A program made the translations under genes and the position numbers. Source: Chloroflexota bacterium (GTDB lineage: Bacteria; Chloroflexota; Anaerolineae; Promineifilales; Promineifilaceae). Taken from it: 35,111 bases of DNA. Of the stretch, positions 17,514 to 25,039 are shown in pieces. Positions within the stretch are counted from its first letter, which is position 1; the number at the start of each line of letters is the position of its first letter. The notes under the pieces are model-generated. The model saw only the letters and a list, made by a program, of their open reading frames with translations, had not been told where the DNA came from and made no database searches. Location of the stretch: positions 1-35,111 of the forward strand of contig JAAYYY010000591.1 in assembly GCA_012515125.1 (NCBI GenBank). The letters are read 5' to 3'.

Positions 17514-18920
17514 TCAGCCACCCTCAGGTGCGCCCTCTTCGATGGTCGTGCGGATCTGTTCGGCGGCGGTGGTGAAGGCCGGTTCAGGCTCTTCGGCGCC
17601 CTGGGTGACGAGAATGACAGCATTCTCCCACGCCGTCCAGACAGCACTCATCTCGGGGATGGCAGGCATCGGCAGGCCGTTCTCGCCTGCGGCGGCGAAG
17701 CCCGCGATGTCCTCGTCCTCGATGGCCTCAAAGACCGGCAGGAAAGCGGAGGGACGCGGGTCTGAATCATAGATGGCCTGCATGACCTCTTCCGTTGCCA
17801 CGAACTCGGTCAGGAAGGCATGGGCCAGCACCTGGTTCTCGCTGAAAGCGCTGACCATGAAACCCTGGACGCCCAGGAACGGCTGCGCGTCTTGTGTCGC
17901 GCCCGGGATCGTGGTCACGGCATAGGGGATGCCGCTTTCCCTGATGCGCGGAAGCGCCCACGGTCCGGTGATCATCATGGCGGCGTTGCCGTTCTCAAAC
18001 GTCTCGTGCATCACGTCATAGTCCACACCGGGCGACAGGTGCCCCTCGTCAACCATCTGGCCAAGCCAGTTCGCGGCAGCCAGGGCGCCCTCGCTGTCGA
18101 TGCCGACGTCGGTTGCGTCATAGCCTTCTTCCGTGAGCCCGAACACGTAGCCGCCAAAGGCGGTCATGATCGGGAAGTAGTGATAGGGATCGCCTTCCTG
18201 ACGGATAAAACCCTGCTCTACCAGTCCCTGCTCTTCCAGGTCGGCGGCAACGGCCATGACCTCTTCCCACGTAGTGGGCGGAGCATCATAGCCACCTTCG
18301 GCCAGAATCTCGGGGTTGTAGACAAACGCGACGTTCTCCATCGCGTAGGGCATGCCGTACAGCTCACCTTCATAGACGAACGCCTGAACGGCGGGCTCAA
18401 GGAACAGCTCTTCCTTCTCGCCCAGGTCGATCGGGGCCAGCAGACCATTGATCACCAGCTCGCCAAGCCAGTCGTGGGCGCCGATGATAATGTCGGGGCC
18501 TTCGCCGGCCGGACCGGCAACCTTGAACTGGTCGCGGATGTCGCCGAAGCCGTACTGCTCAACCTGGATGCCAACACCGTACTCGGCCTCGAACTCTTCG
18601 CCGAGGGCCTGCAAAACGCCAGAGCGCGTCTCGTCGGCCCAGATGACGAGGATGTCCTCGGGAGCGCCGGCTTCAGGCTCTTCAGTCGGTTCCTCGGCTG
18701 CTGGCTCCTCAGCAGCCGGCTCTTCGGTCGGCTCTTCCATAGGCTCCTCGGTCGGTTCCTCGACCGGTTCTTCCACGGGCTCTTCGACGGGCTCCTCTAC
18801 GGGCTCTTCGACGCCGACTTCGTTTGCCTCAGGTTCGGGAGTCGTATTGTTCCCGCCGCAGGCCGCCAGCGCCAGAGCGCTCAGCAGCAGCAACACAACT
18901 AACAGATACCACTTCTTCAT
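17514..18920 (-). CDS. malE: Maltose-type ABC transporter substrate-binding lipoprotein
   Basis: Lipobox LALAACGG; Glu/Pro-rich linker; solute-binding core ([57 protein letters not shown]). Confidence 0.9.
   Translation of the reverse strand: MKKWYLLVVLLLLSALALAACGGNNTTPEPEANEVGVEEPVEEPVEEPVEEPVEEPTEEPMEEPTEEPAAEEPAAEEPTEEPEAGAPEDILVIWADETRSGVLQALGEEFEAEYGVGIQVEQYGFGDIRDQFKVAGPAGEGPDIIIGAHDWLGELVINGLLAPIDLGEKEELFLEPAVQAFVYEGELYGMPYAMENVAFVYNPEILAEGGYDAPPTTWEEVMAVAADLEEQGLVEQGFIRQEGDPYHYFPIMTAFGGYVFGLTEEGYDATDVGIDSEGALAAANWLGQMVDEGHLSPGVDYDVMHETFENGNAAMMITGPWALPRIRESGIPYAVTTIPGATQDAQPFLGVQGFMVSAFSENQVLAHAFLTEFVATEEVMQAIYDSDPRPSAFLPVFEAIEDEDIAGFAAAGENGLPMPAIPEMSAVWTAWENAVILVTQGAEEPEPAFTTAAEQIRTTIEEGAPEGG
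18676..18813 (-). repeat. Imperfect 12-bp tandem repeats encoding EEPV/EEPT units in MalE
   Basis: Repeated ggctcttcgacg / ggctcctctacg / ggttcctcgacc units encoding [31 protein letters not shown]. Confidence 0.8.
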
Positions 18921-19134
18921 TGTCTCGTTCTCCTCACTTTTAACAGCAATAGGCTTAAGCTGGCCGGCCAGCCGATGGCTGTGAGGCCAGATAAACGCGA
19001 GTCATCTTTCAGCTTCGTCGATCGCCTCACCTCCTTCTGTGGAAAGTTGCTCCGGCAAACCCACGCCGTGAAGTCAAACCTATCACGTCATGGGCCAGGT
19101 AGAAAGTAGGTAAAAGCCCCATATCCGGAGGGGG

Positions 19135-19581
19135 TTAGCCGGCCGGATGGCCGAGATCTTGCTCCAGAATCTGTTTTAGCTTATGCAGACACGCAACGAT
19201 TTGGCCCTGCTCTTGCGCATCCAGCCTGTCGTTAAAGCGTACCTCGTTAAGCTGCTTATGGGCGTGGAGAGCGGCAGCGCGCCGGCGCGCGCCCTGGTCG
19301 GTGAGATGGAGGCGCAGGGCGCGACCGTCCGACTCGTGTGGATGGCGACAGACGAGGCCCTCGTCCTCCATGGCGCGCACCAGACGCGTAATATTGCTCT
19401 TATCGCAAAACATGAGTGTGCTGAGCTGGCTAACAGAAAGGCCAGGCTGTTCGCCCAGATGGTACAGGATGTAATAACGCGAGCCCGTCAGACTATAGCG
19501 ACTAAAAAGCTGCTGGTCCCCGTCGTCCAGCAGAAAAAAGGTATCCTTGATGAGGGCATAGAGTGTTTCTGCGTGGGCCAT
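19135..19581 (-). CDS. MarR-family transcriptional regulator
   Basis: SRYYILYHLGEQPGLSVSQLSTLMFCDKSNITRLVRAMEDEGLVCRHPHESDGRALRLHLTDQG: winged-helix MarR pattern. Confidence 0.88.
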   Translation of the reverse strand: MAHAETLYALIKDTFFLLDDGDQQLFSRYSLTGSRYYILYHLGEQPGLSVSQLSTLMFCDKSNITRLVRAMEDEGLVCRHPHESDGRALRLHLTDQGARRRAAALHAHKQLNEVRFNDRLDAQEQGQIVACLHKLKQILEQDLGHPAG

Positions 19582-19670
19582 AACATACCCTCGGCAATAG
19601 TCGTTGACAACTCAACAGTAGCATAGGGCTTGCAGTGTGTCAAGAAGAGACCCTGCTGTAGAATCGCATC

Positions 19671-22600
19671 ATGGAGAGAGGACAGTGGACCGGTTGGCTG
19701 GGAGCGCTGGCGGCCTCTGGCTGTGGTTTCGCCGGCGGCCTTGGCGCCAGCCGCGCAGCCTATGAAGCGCTTTTCCCCCGGGCCCTCTGGCTCGGCAGGG
19801 TTCCCGCCGTTCTTGGCCTGGCGTTACTGGGAGGACTCCTGGCGCTGCTCCTCTGGCGCAGGCTGGCGGCCCACAGCGACCGGGCAGCGGCGCTGGCCCC
19901 ACTTCTCCCGCTGCTCCTGTCCCTGGTCTGGCTGTTTGATCCCACTGTACGGCTGGCGGAGAGCCGCTTTCTCCTGTTTCTGGCGCTGTGGTTGCTGCTT
20001 GCCCTCCTGCTGCGGCTCTGGACGGCCCGCCTCTGGCCCGCCGCGACCTGGCTGGCTCTGCTCGTCGCGGGCACCTACCTGCTGACGCTGGGCCGCCACG
20101 TCGGGCGCGCCGATACGTTCGAGTTTCAGGTGACGGCGCCACGGCTGGGCATCGCCCACCCGACCGGCTACCCGCTCTATCTGCTCCTGAGTAAGCCGTT
20201 CACCTGGCTGCCGTTCGGTACGGTCGCCGCGCGCGTGAACCTGGCGACCGCCTTTTTTGGCGTGCTCGCGGTGTTACTGCTGTTCTTGCTGCTCTGGCGT
20301 CTGGGCGGCCGTCGCCTCCCCGCTTCGCTGGCGGCCTTGCTCTTTGCCCTGTCGCCAACCTTCTGGAGCCAGGCGGTCGAAGCCGAGGTGTACACCCTGC
20401 ACAACCTCATCGTGGGCGCAGCGCTGCTACTCATGATTATGCTGCTGCAGGCAGCCGAAAGTGAACCGCGCAACCTGATCGCACTGGCGTTCGTGCTGGG
20501 GCTGGGGCTGACCAATCACCTGACGACGCTGTTGCTCTTTCCGGCTGCGCTGCTCACGATCGTGCTGGTTGCACGCCGCGCCCGGTGGAACAGCCGGCAG
20601 TGGCTGCGACTGCTGCCGCGGCTGGCGCTGGCCTTTGTACTGCCCCTGCTCCTTTACCTCTACCTCCCGCTGCGGTGGGCGGCGGTCAACGGCGAGCCGA
20701 TGGGCTTCACCCGCTTTATCGACTGGGTGGTCGGCGGTCGCTTCCAGGGGGCGCTGCAGCTCCGGGCGTGGCTGGACGATCCGGCTCGCTATGGCGTCGT
20801 CGCCCGGCTTCTGCTGGCAGAGTGGCGCCCTGCGTGGCTACTCCTGCTCGCCATCCCGGGCGTTCTCTGGCTGGGCCGGCGGAACTGGCCGGTCGCGGCC
20901 GTCCTGCTGCTGGTGTGGGCAGCCTTCGTCTTTTATGCGCTCAATTATTACGTGCCCGACCTCAACGTCTTCCTGCTGCCGGCGCAGATGATTTTGGCTC
21001 TTTGCTGGGGCCTCGGTCTCGCGGCGCTCTGGCAGCTCCTCGACCGGCGCTATGGCGTGCTGCCGGCGACGGCGCTGGCCCTGCTCCTGGCTGCGCCACT
21101 GCTGTTCAGTGCGGCCGGGCGCTGGACGCAGATGGACCGCTCCCGGCCGGACGCGCGGGTTGCCTGGGCGCAGGGGGTGCTCGCCCAGCCGCTGGCCCAG
21201 GGCGCGGCCATTCTGGCCGACAGCGAGAAGTTCCCGCCGCTCTATTACTTGCAGCAGGCGGAGGGGTTGCGGCCTGACCTGGACATCATCGTATTGCCCG
21301 ACGAGCCAGCCTATCGCGCCGAGCTGGGCGCCCGGCTCGCAGAGGGACAGACTGTCTATCTGGCCCGCCTGCTGCCGGGGCTGGAAGGGCAGTATCACCT
21401 GCGCAGCGCCGGCCCTCTGCTGGAAGTAGGGACGACGGGTTGGGATGAGGCGCCGGCGGAAAGCACCTATGCTGCTCTCGATTTCGGCTCGATCCGCCTG
21501 CTGGGCTATCATCTGGAGCCAGAAGCTGCGATCGAGCCTGGAGCGGCGGCAATCACCTTCTACTGGCAGGCGACGGAGACTCCGGCCGAGCCCTATTACG
21601 TCTTCACGCGCTGGTCGGGCAGCGACGGCCAGCCGGGTGGGCCGCCCGCGGGACAGCACCCGGCTAACAACAGCTACCCAACCGTTGCCTGGGAGCCGGG
21701 CGAGGTAGTGGCCGATTTTCACCTCTTACCCCGCCCGCTCCTGGCGTCGCCGCGCGAGTTCGCCCTGCAGGTGGCCCTGGCGCCGCCATTTACGCCGCCG
21801 GACGAGCTTGACTGGCAGACGGTCACGACGCTGGAGCTGCCGCCACCTGACGAGCTGGCCGGCACGACGCCGGTACGGGTGTGGATGGAAGCGCACTATC
21901 TGCAGGGCGTCACTTTCCCCGAGCAGGTACGCCCGGAAGAGACGTTTTCGGTCCTCCTCGAAGGAGACAGCCAGTCCGCCGTGGCCGGTACGCTTGAGCT
22001 TCTATTGCTGCCCGCCGAGAGCGCGGCGGCGCCAGAGGCCTCATGCACCGTTCGCCTGGGGACGCCAGCACAGTGGGCGCCGGCATTATGGAACGAGTCG
22101 CTCGTGGCGCCGGCCGGTGCGGGGCGCTACCGGCTCTGGACGGTCACCCACGCCTGCCTGGAAGACGCCGAAAGCGCCGAAGCCCTCTGCGGCTGGCTGG
22201 CGCCGGCGTCGGGAAGCTGCCCCCTTGGCGAGATCGAGGTGAGCGGGGTCGCGCTGCCGGAAGGGGCCACGAACTTTGGCGACCGCATTGCTCTGCTCGA
22301 CATCAGTGCAGACGAGACCGCGCTGCAGCCGGGGGGCATTCTGCCGGTGACGCTAACCTGGCAGGGCCTCGGGCGGATGCAGGAGGACTACACGGTTACC
22401 GTGCAGGTGCTTGACGAGCAGGACCGGATCGTCGGACAGGTTGATAGCTGGCCCCTGCAGGGCACCTATCCCACCAGCCAGTGGCCGGCCGGCGAACGGG
22501 TCCGCGACCCCTACGAGGTCCGCCTGGAGCAAGAGCTGCCACCCGGCAATTACCGTCTTCTGGTCGGCTGGTATCTCCTGTCCACCGGACAGCGCCTGCC

Positions 22601-22679
22601 CGTGCTGGACGATAGCGGCGCCGCCGTCGACGACAAGGTAATCTTGCCCGGTTTTGTCGTCCCGGAAAGCGGCGGCTAG
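19671..22679 (+). CDS. DUF2723 (PMT-like) polytopic membrane protein with C-terminal beta-sandwich repeats
   Basis: GRHVGRADTFEFQVTAPRLGIAHPTGYPLYLLLSKPFTWLPFG is typical of DUF2723; many TMs; two related soluble domains at the C-terminus. Confidence 0.82.
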   Translation: MERGQWTGWLGALAASGCGFAGGLGASRAAYEALFPRALWLGRVPAVLGLALLGGLLALLLWRRLAAHSDRAAALAPLLPLLLSLVWLFDPTVRLAESRFLLFLALWLLLALLLRLWTARLWPAATWLALLVAGTYLLTLGRHVGRADTFEFQVTAPRLGIAHPTGYPLYLLLSKPFTWLPFGTVAARVNLATAFFGVLAVLLLFLLLWRLGGRRLPASLAALLFALSPTFWSQAVEAEVYTLHNLIVGAALLLMIMLLQAAESEPRNLIALAFVLGLGLTNHLTTLLLFPAALLTIVLVARRARWNSRQWLRLLPRLALAFVLPLLLYLYLPLRWAAVNGEPMGFTRFIDWVVGGRFQGALQLRAWLDDPARYGVVARLLLAEWRPAWLLLLAIPGVLWLGRRNWPVAAVLLLVWAAFVFYALNYYVPDLNVFLLPAQMILALCWGLGLAALWQLLDRRYGVLPATALALLLAAPLLFSAAGRWTQMDRSRPDARVAWAQGVLAQPLAQGAAILADSEKFPPLYYLQQAEGLRPDLDIIVLPDEPAYRAELGARLAEGQTVYLARLLPGLEGQYHLRSAGPLLEVGTTGWDEAPAESTYAALDFGSIRLLGYHLEPEAAIEPGAAAITFYWQATETPAEPYYVFTRWSGSDGQPGGPPAGQHPANNSYPTVAWEPGEVVADFHLLPRPLLASPREFALQVALAPPFTPPDELDWQTVTTLELPPPDELAGTTPVRVWMEAHYLQGVTFPEQVRPEETFSVLLEGDSQSAVAGTLELLLLPAESAAAPEASCTVRLGTPAQWAPALWNESLVAPAGAGRYRLWTVTHACLEDAESAEALCGWLAPASGSCPLGEIEVSGVALPEGATNFGDRIALLDISADETALQPGGILPVTLTWQGLGRMQEDYTVTVQVLDEQDRIVGQVDSWPLQGTYPTSQWPAGERVRDPYEVRLEQELPPGNYRLLVGWYLLSTGQRLPVLDDSGAAVDDKVILPGFVVPESGG

Positions 22680-23455
22680 CCAAACAGGTAGGCGCCGTAG
22701 CCGACGACCTGATGGCGCGGGCCGGCTGTATCCCCTGAGTTGCGCAGATCCAGCGTGCGCGCCCGCCAGCCCTGCTGCCGGGCCAGTTCCAGAAGACCGT
22801 TAATGGCTACGCGCCCGCAGGCCTGTTGCGGCTGCAGCGGTTGCAACCGTTCAATCGCCTCTGACGTAGCACGGTCGAGGGCGCGGGCCTGCTCGTAGTC
22901 GTAATAATGGCTCAGGTCCGAGCTAACGACCAGCAGCGTGCTCTCGTCGCCGGCAAAACGCGCCAGCACCTTGGCTACTTCCCGGGGAGCCGCTTCGCCG
23001 GCGACAAGTGGTACCAGGGAGAAGTCCGCCAGTACCCTTTGTAGAAAGGGCAGGTGAACTTCCAGAGAATGTTCGCCAGCGTGCGCCTCGTCGTGGTAGC
23101 GAACCTGGGGCAGGGCGATAAGCTCCTCAATCGTCTCCTGGTCCAGAGGTACGTTGCCCAGCGGCGTGGCCCAGGCGGTTGCACTGCTGACCCCCAGCCC
23201 GCGTAGCGGCACCCGGTGGGCCGGCCCCAGCAGAACGACGCGCCGAACCTGCGCCCGGCGCGAGCGGAGGCAGGCATAGGCGGAAGCGGCAATCGGGCCC
23301 GAGTAGATGTAGCCGGCGTGGGGCGCAATCAGGGCGCGGCTCGGCTCTCCGTTGCCGGTTGCCTCTGCCAGAAAGTCGTCCACCATCGCCTGAAGCGTGC
23401 CGGGTGTCGCGGGATAGAACTGTCCGGCAACCGCCGGCGGGCGAATCCAACTCAT
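22676..23455 (-). CDS. MEMO1-family protein (AmmeMemoRadiSam system protein B)
   Basis: RPPAVAGQFYPATPGTLQAMV, APHAGYIYSGPIAASAY, HSLEVHLPFLQ, VVSSDLSHYYDYEQA. Confidence 0.92.
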   Translation of the reverse strand: MSWIRPPAVAGQFYPATPGTLQAMVDDFLAEATGNGEPSRALIAPHAGYIYSGPIAASAYACLRSRRAQVRRVVLLGPAHRVPLRGLGVSSATAWATPLGNVPLDQETIEELIALPQVRYHDEAHAGEHSLEVHLPFLQRVLADFSLVPLVAGEAAPREVAKVLARFAGDESTLLVVSSDLSHYYDYEQARALDRATSEAIERLQPLQPQQACGRVAINGLLELARQQGWRARTLDLRNSGDTAGPRHQVVGYGAYLFG

Positions 23456-23588
23456 GCCTCACTTCCTCAACTAGGACGTGAGCCGGCCGGACACCCGGCT
23501 GGCCCGGCGTCCTTTTCGTACAGATACGTTTATTTTAACACAGGAAGCAGGCGAGTGAGCGGGGAGCGTCGCTTATCTCGTAGCCCTG

Positions 23589-24353
23589 TTAGCGGCACTG
23601 TTCCAGCGTAAAGCGAATCAGTGCCAGCGTTTCGTCCAGGCGCTCCATTGGCTGCCCATTCTGCCACTGCAGCGCTTCCTCGACGAGCGACGCCCACGAC
23701 GGCGCCCGTTCCTGCAGCCAGCGCGCCGCTACCGGCTTGGAAACGACGGCGCTATTGGCGACGGTATAGAGGATGCGGCACATGGTCAGGATGGCGTAGG
23801 TCTGATAGCCGCTATTCTGGAGACGGTGCGTATCTTCGAGCTGCGGCAGCCACCAGATCTGCAGGATGTCACGCGCGGCACGGCGCAGCTCGTCCGGGCT
23901 GATGGGATCGATCAGCGTATCGGCTGGCGGGCCGGCGAGGGCAATGCCACGCTCGCGCAGGACATGCATCTGCAGGAGCCAGTCGCTCTCATGCTGCTCC
24001 ACGCGCAGGGCGCGGTAACGCTCGACGTGCGGGAAGCACGCATCGGCCGCGTCGTAGCGTCGCAGCGCCTCCAGGGGAAAGTAGGAGCCTTCCAGCTCGG
24101 CAGCCCAGCGTGAACCACCGGCGCAAAGCCGCTCGTGCAAAGCCGCCAGTGCGGCGATGGTGGGTCCGTCCGGCGCTTCCGTGGTAGCGACGAGAAAGTC
24201 GATGTCGCTGCGATACGGATTGAAGTCGCCCCCTGCTAGCGAGCCGTGCAGGTAGAGGCCCACCAACTGCTTGCCGAGGATGGCGCGCAATGCGATCAGG
24301 AATTGCTCCAGGAGCGCGTTGATTTCAGGAGAAGGCGTAGGATGCAGATGCAT
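23589..24353 (-). CDS. AadA-like nucleotidyltransferase (DUF4111-type C-terminal domain)
   Basis: VGLYLHGSLAGGDFNPYRSDIDFLV nucleotidyltransferase motif, with GQ..YAILTMCRILYT-type C-terminal helix. Start at MHLHP (24353); the track extension would run into the tRNA. Confidence 0.82.
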   Translation of the reverse strand: MHLHPTPSPEINALLEQFLIALRAILGKQLVGLYLHGSLAGGDFNPYRSDIDFLVATTEAPDGPTIAALAALHERLCAGGSRWAAELEGSYFPLEALRRYDAADACFPHVERYRALRVEQHESDWLLQMHVLRERGIALAGPPADTLIDPISPDELRRAARDILQIWWLPQLEDTHRLQNSGYQTYAILTMCRILYTVANSAVVSKPVAARWLQERAPSWASLVEEALQWQNGQPMERLDETLALIRFTLEQCR

Positions 24354-24379
24354 GGCCGGTAGGGCAGACAAAGGGAAGA

Positions 24380-24475
24380 CGGGAGTGGATGGGAGTCGAA
24401 CCCACCGCCGCTCGCTCGGCGCGACCGGCCACTGATTTTGAAGACCAGGGCGCCCACCGGGACACAACCACTCCC
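24380..24475 (-). tRNA. selC: tRNA-Sec (anticodon UCA)
   Basis: Minus strand: GGGAGTGG TT GTGTCC CGGT GGGCGC C CTGGT CTTCAAA ATCAG - long variable arm - GTGGG TTCGACT CCCAT CCACTCCC G. 8-bp acceptor, 6-bp D stem with 4-nt loop, 5-bp T stem: the layout of bacterial tRNA-Sec. CCA not encoded. Confidence 0.93.
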
Positions 24476-24502
24476 CCTGACAGGCTTCGCTGACGAAAGG
24501 CG

Positions 24503-24531
24503 ATCTTAGCCGAAATCGGCGGCGGGAACAA
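24503..24531 (-). promoter_or_regulatory. Putative tRNA-Sec promoter (TTGTTC-N17-TAAGAT)
   Basis: Read on the minus strand; predicted start about 20 nt upstream of the mature tRNA 5' end. Confidence 0.5.
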
Positions 24532-24551
24532 GTAACAGCAGATTAAAAGAC

Positions 24552-24580
24552 TTGACCAGGGCACTCATCTCAGTTAAAAT
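24552..24580 (+). promoter_or_regulatory. Putative promoter of the tRNA-Phe/Gly/Cys cluster (TTGACC-N17-TAAAAT)
   Basis: Near-consensus sigma70-type promoter with 17-bp spacer, about 58 bp upstream of tRNA-Phe. Confidence 0.6.
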
Positions 24581-24637
24581 CCACGGGCCTTAAATGAGAG
24601 GCAAGTGTGGGGCTCCGCGTCCCGCTTTAACAAAAAA

Positions 24638-24710
24638 GCCGGGATAGCTCAGTTGGTAGAGCACTGCACTGAAAATGCAGGTGTCCCCAGTTCGAGTCTG
24701 GGTCCTGGCA
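24638..24710 (+). tRNA. tRNA-Phe (GAA)
   Basis: GCCGGGATAGCTCAGTTGGTAGAGCACTGCACTGAAAATGCAGGTGTCCCCAGTTCGAGTCTGGGTCCTGGCA; cloverleaf folds, anticodon GAA. Confidence 0.96.
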
Positions 24711-24745
24711 TCTACTTAAAAATCTGATACAATATGTATCGACCT

Positions 24746-24819
<74 letters not shown>

Positions 24820-24858
24820 ACTGAAAACCGGCAGGCCCAGAGCCTGCCGGTGGCGTTT

Positions 24859-24929
<71 letters not shown>

Positions 24930-24944
24930 TTAGAAATAACAGTC

Positions 24945-24985
24945 GCTCCTGCTGCAAGCTCTTGCCGATGGCAGGAGCTTTTTTT
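24945..24985 (+). terminator. Rho-independent terminator after the tRNA cluster
   Basis: GCTCCTGC ... GCAGGAGC followed by TTTTTTT. Confidence 0.85.
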
Positions 24986-25039
24986 ATTATTGCGCCGGGA
25001 TCAGGAGCTGATCCGAGGCTGAGAAGCAGGAATTGAAGT

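Noticed and set aside
18676-18813. CRISPR-like repeat array
   Set aside because: 12-bp degenerate, in-frame coding repeats with no spacers; protein linker repeat.
17820-18902. 360-aa plus-strand ORF
   Set aside because: Antisense to malE; the [18 protein letters not shown] run is the reverse reading of the EEP repeat.
23482-23503. Hairpin gccggccgg-acac-ccggctggc upstream of the MEMO gene as a terminator or riboswitch
   Set aside because: Stem is short, needs a G-U pair, has no adjacent U tract and no recognisable riboswitch core.
24380-24475. Possible UGA-to-Trp/Gly suppressor tRNA or code change
   Set aside because: The 8-bp acceptor, long variable arm and 6-bp D stem fit tRNA-Sec, and UGA terminates several normal genes here.
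24325-24564. 79-aa minus-strand ORF across tRNA-Sec
   Set aside because: Overlaps the tRNA-Sec gene itself; a translation of tRNA sequence, not a protein.
24705-24733. Internal promoter CTGGCA-N17-TACAAT for tRNA-Gly with its -35 in tRNA-Phe
   Set aside because: Spacing is good but the -35 is weak and fixed by tRNA sequence; not reported as a feature.
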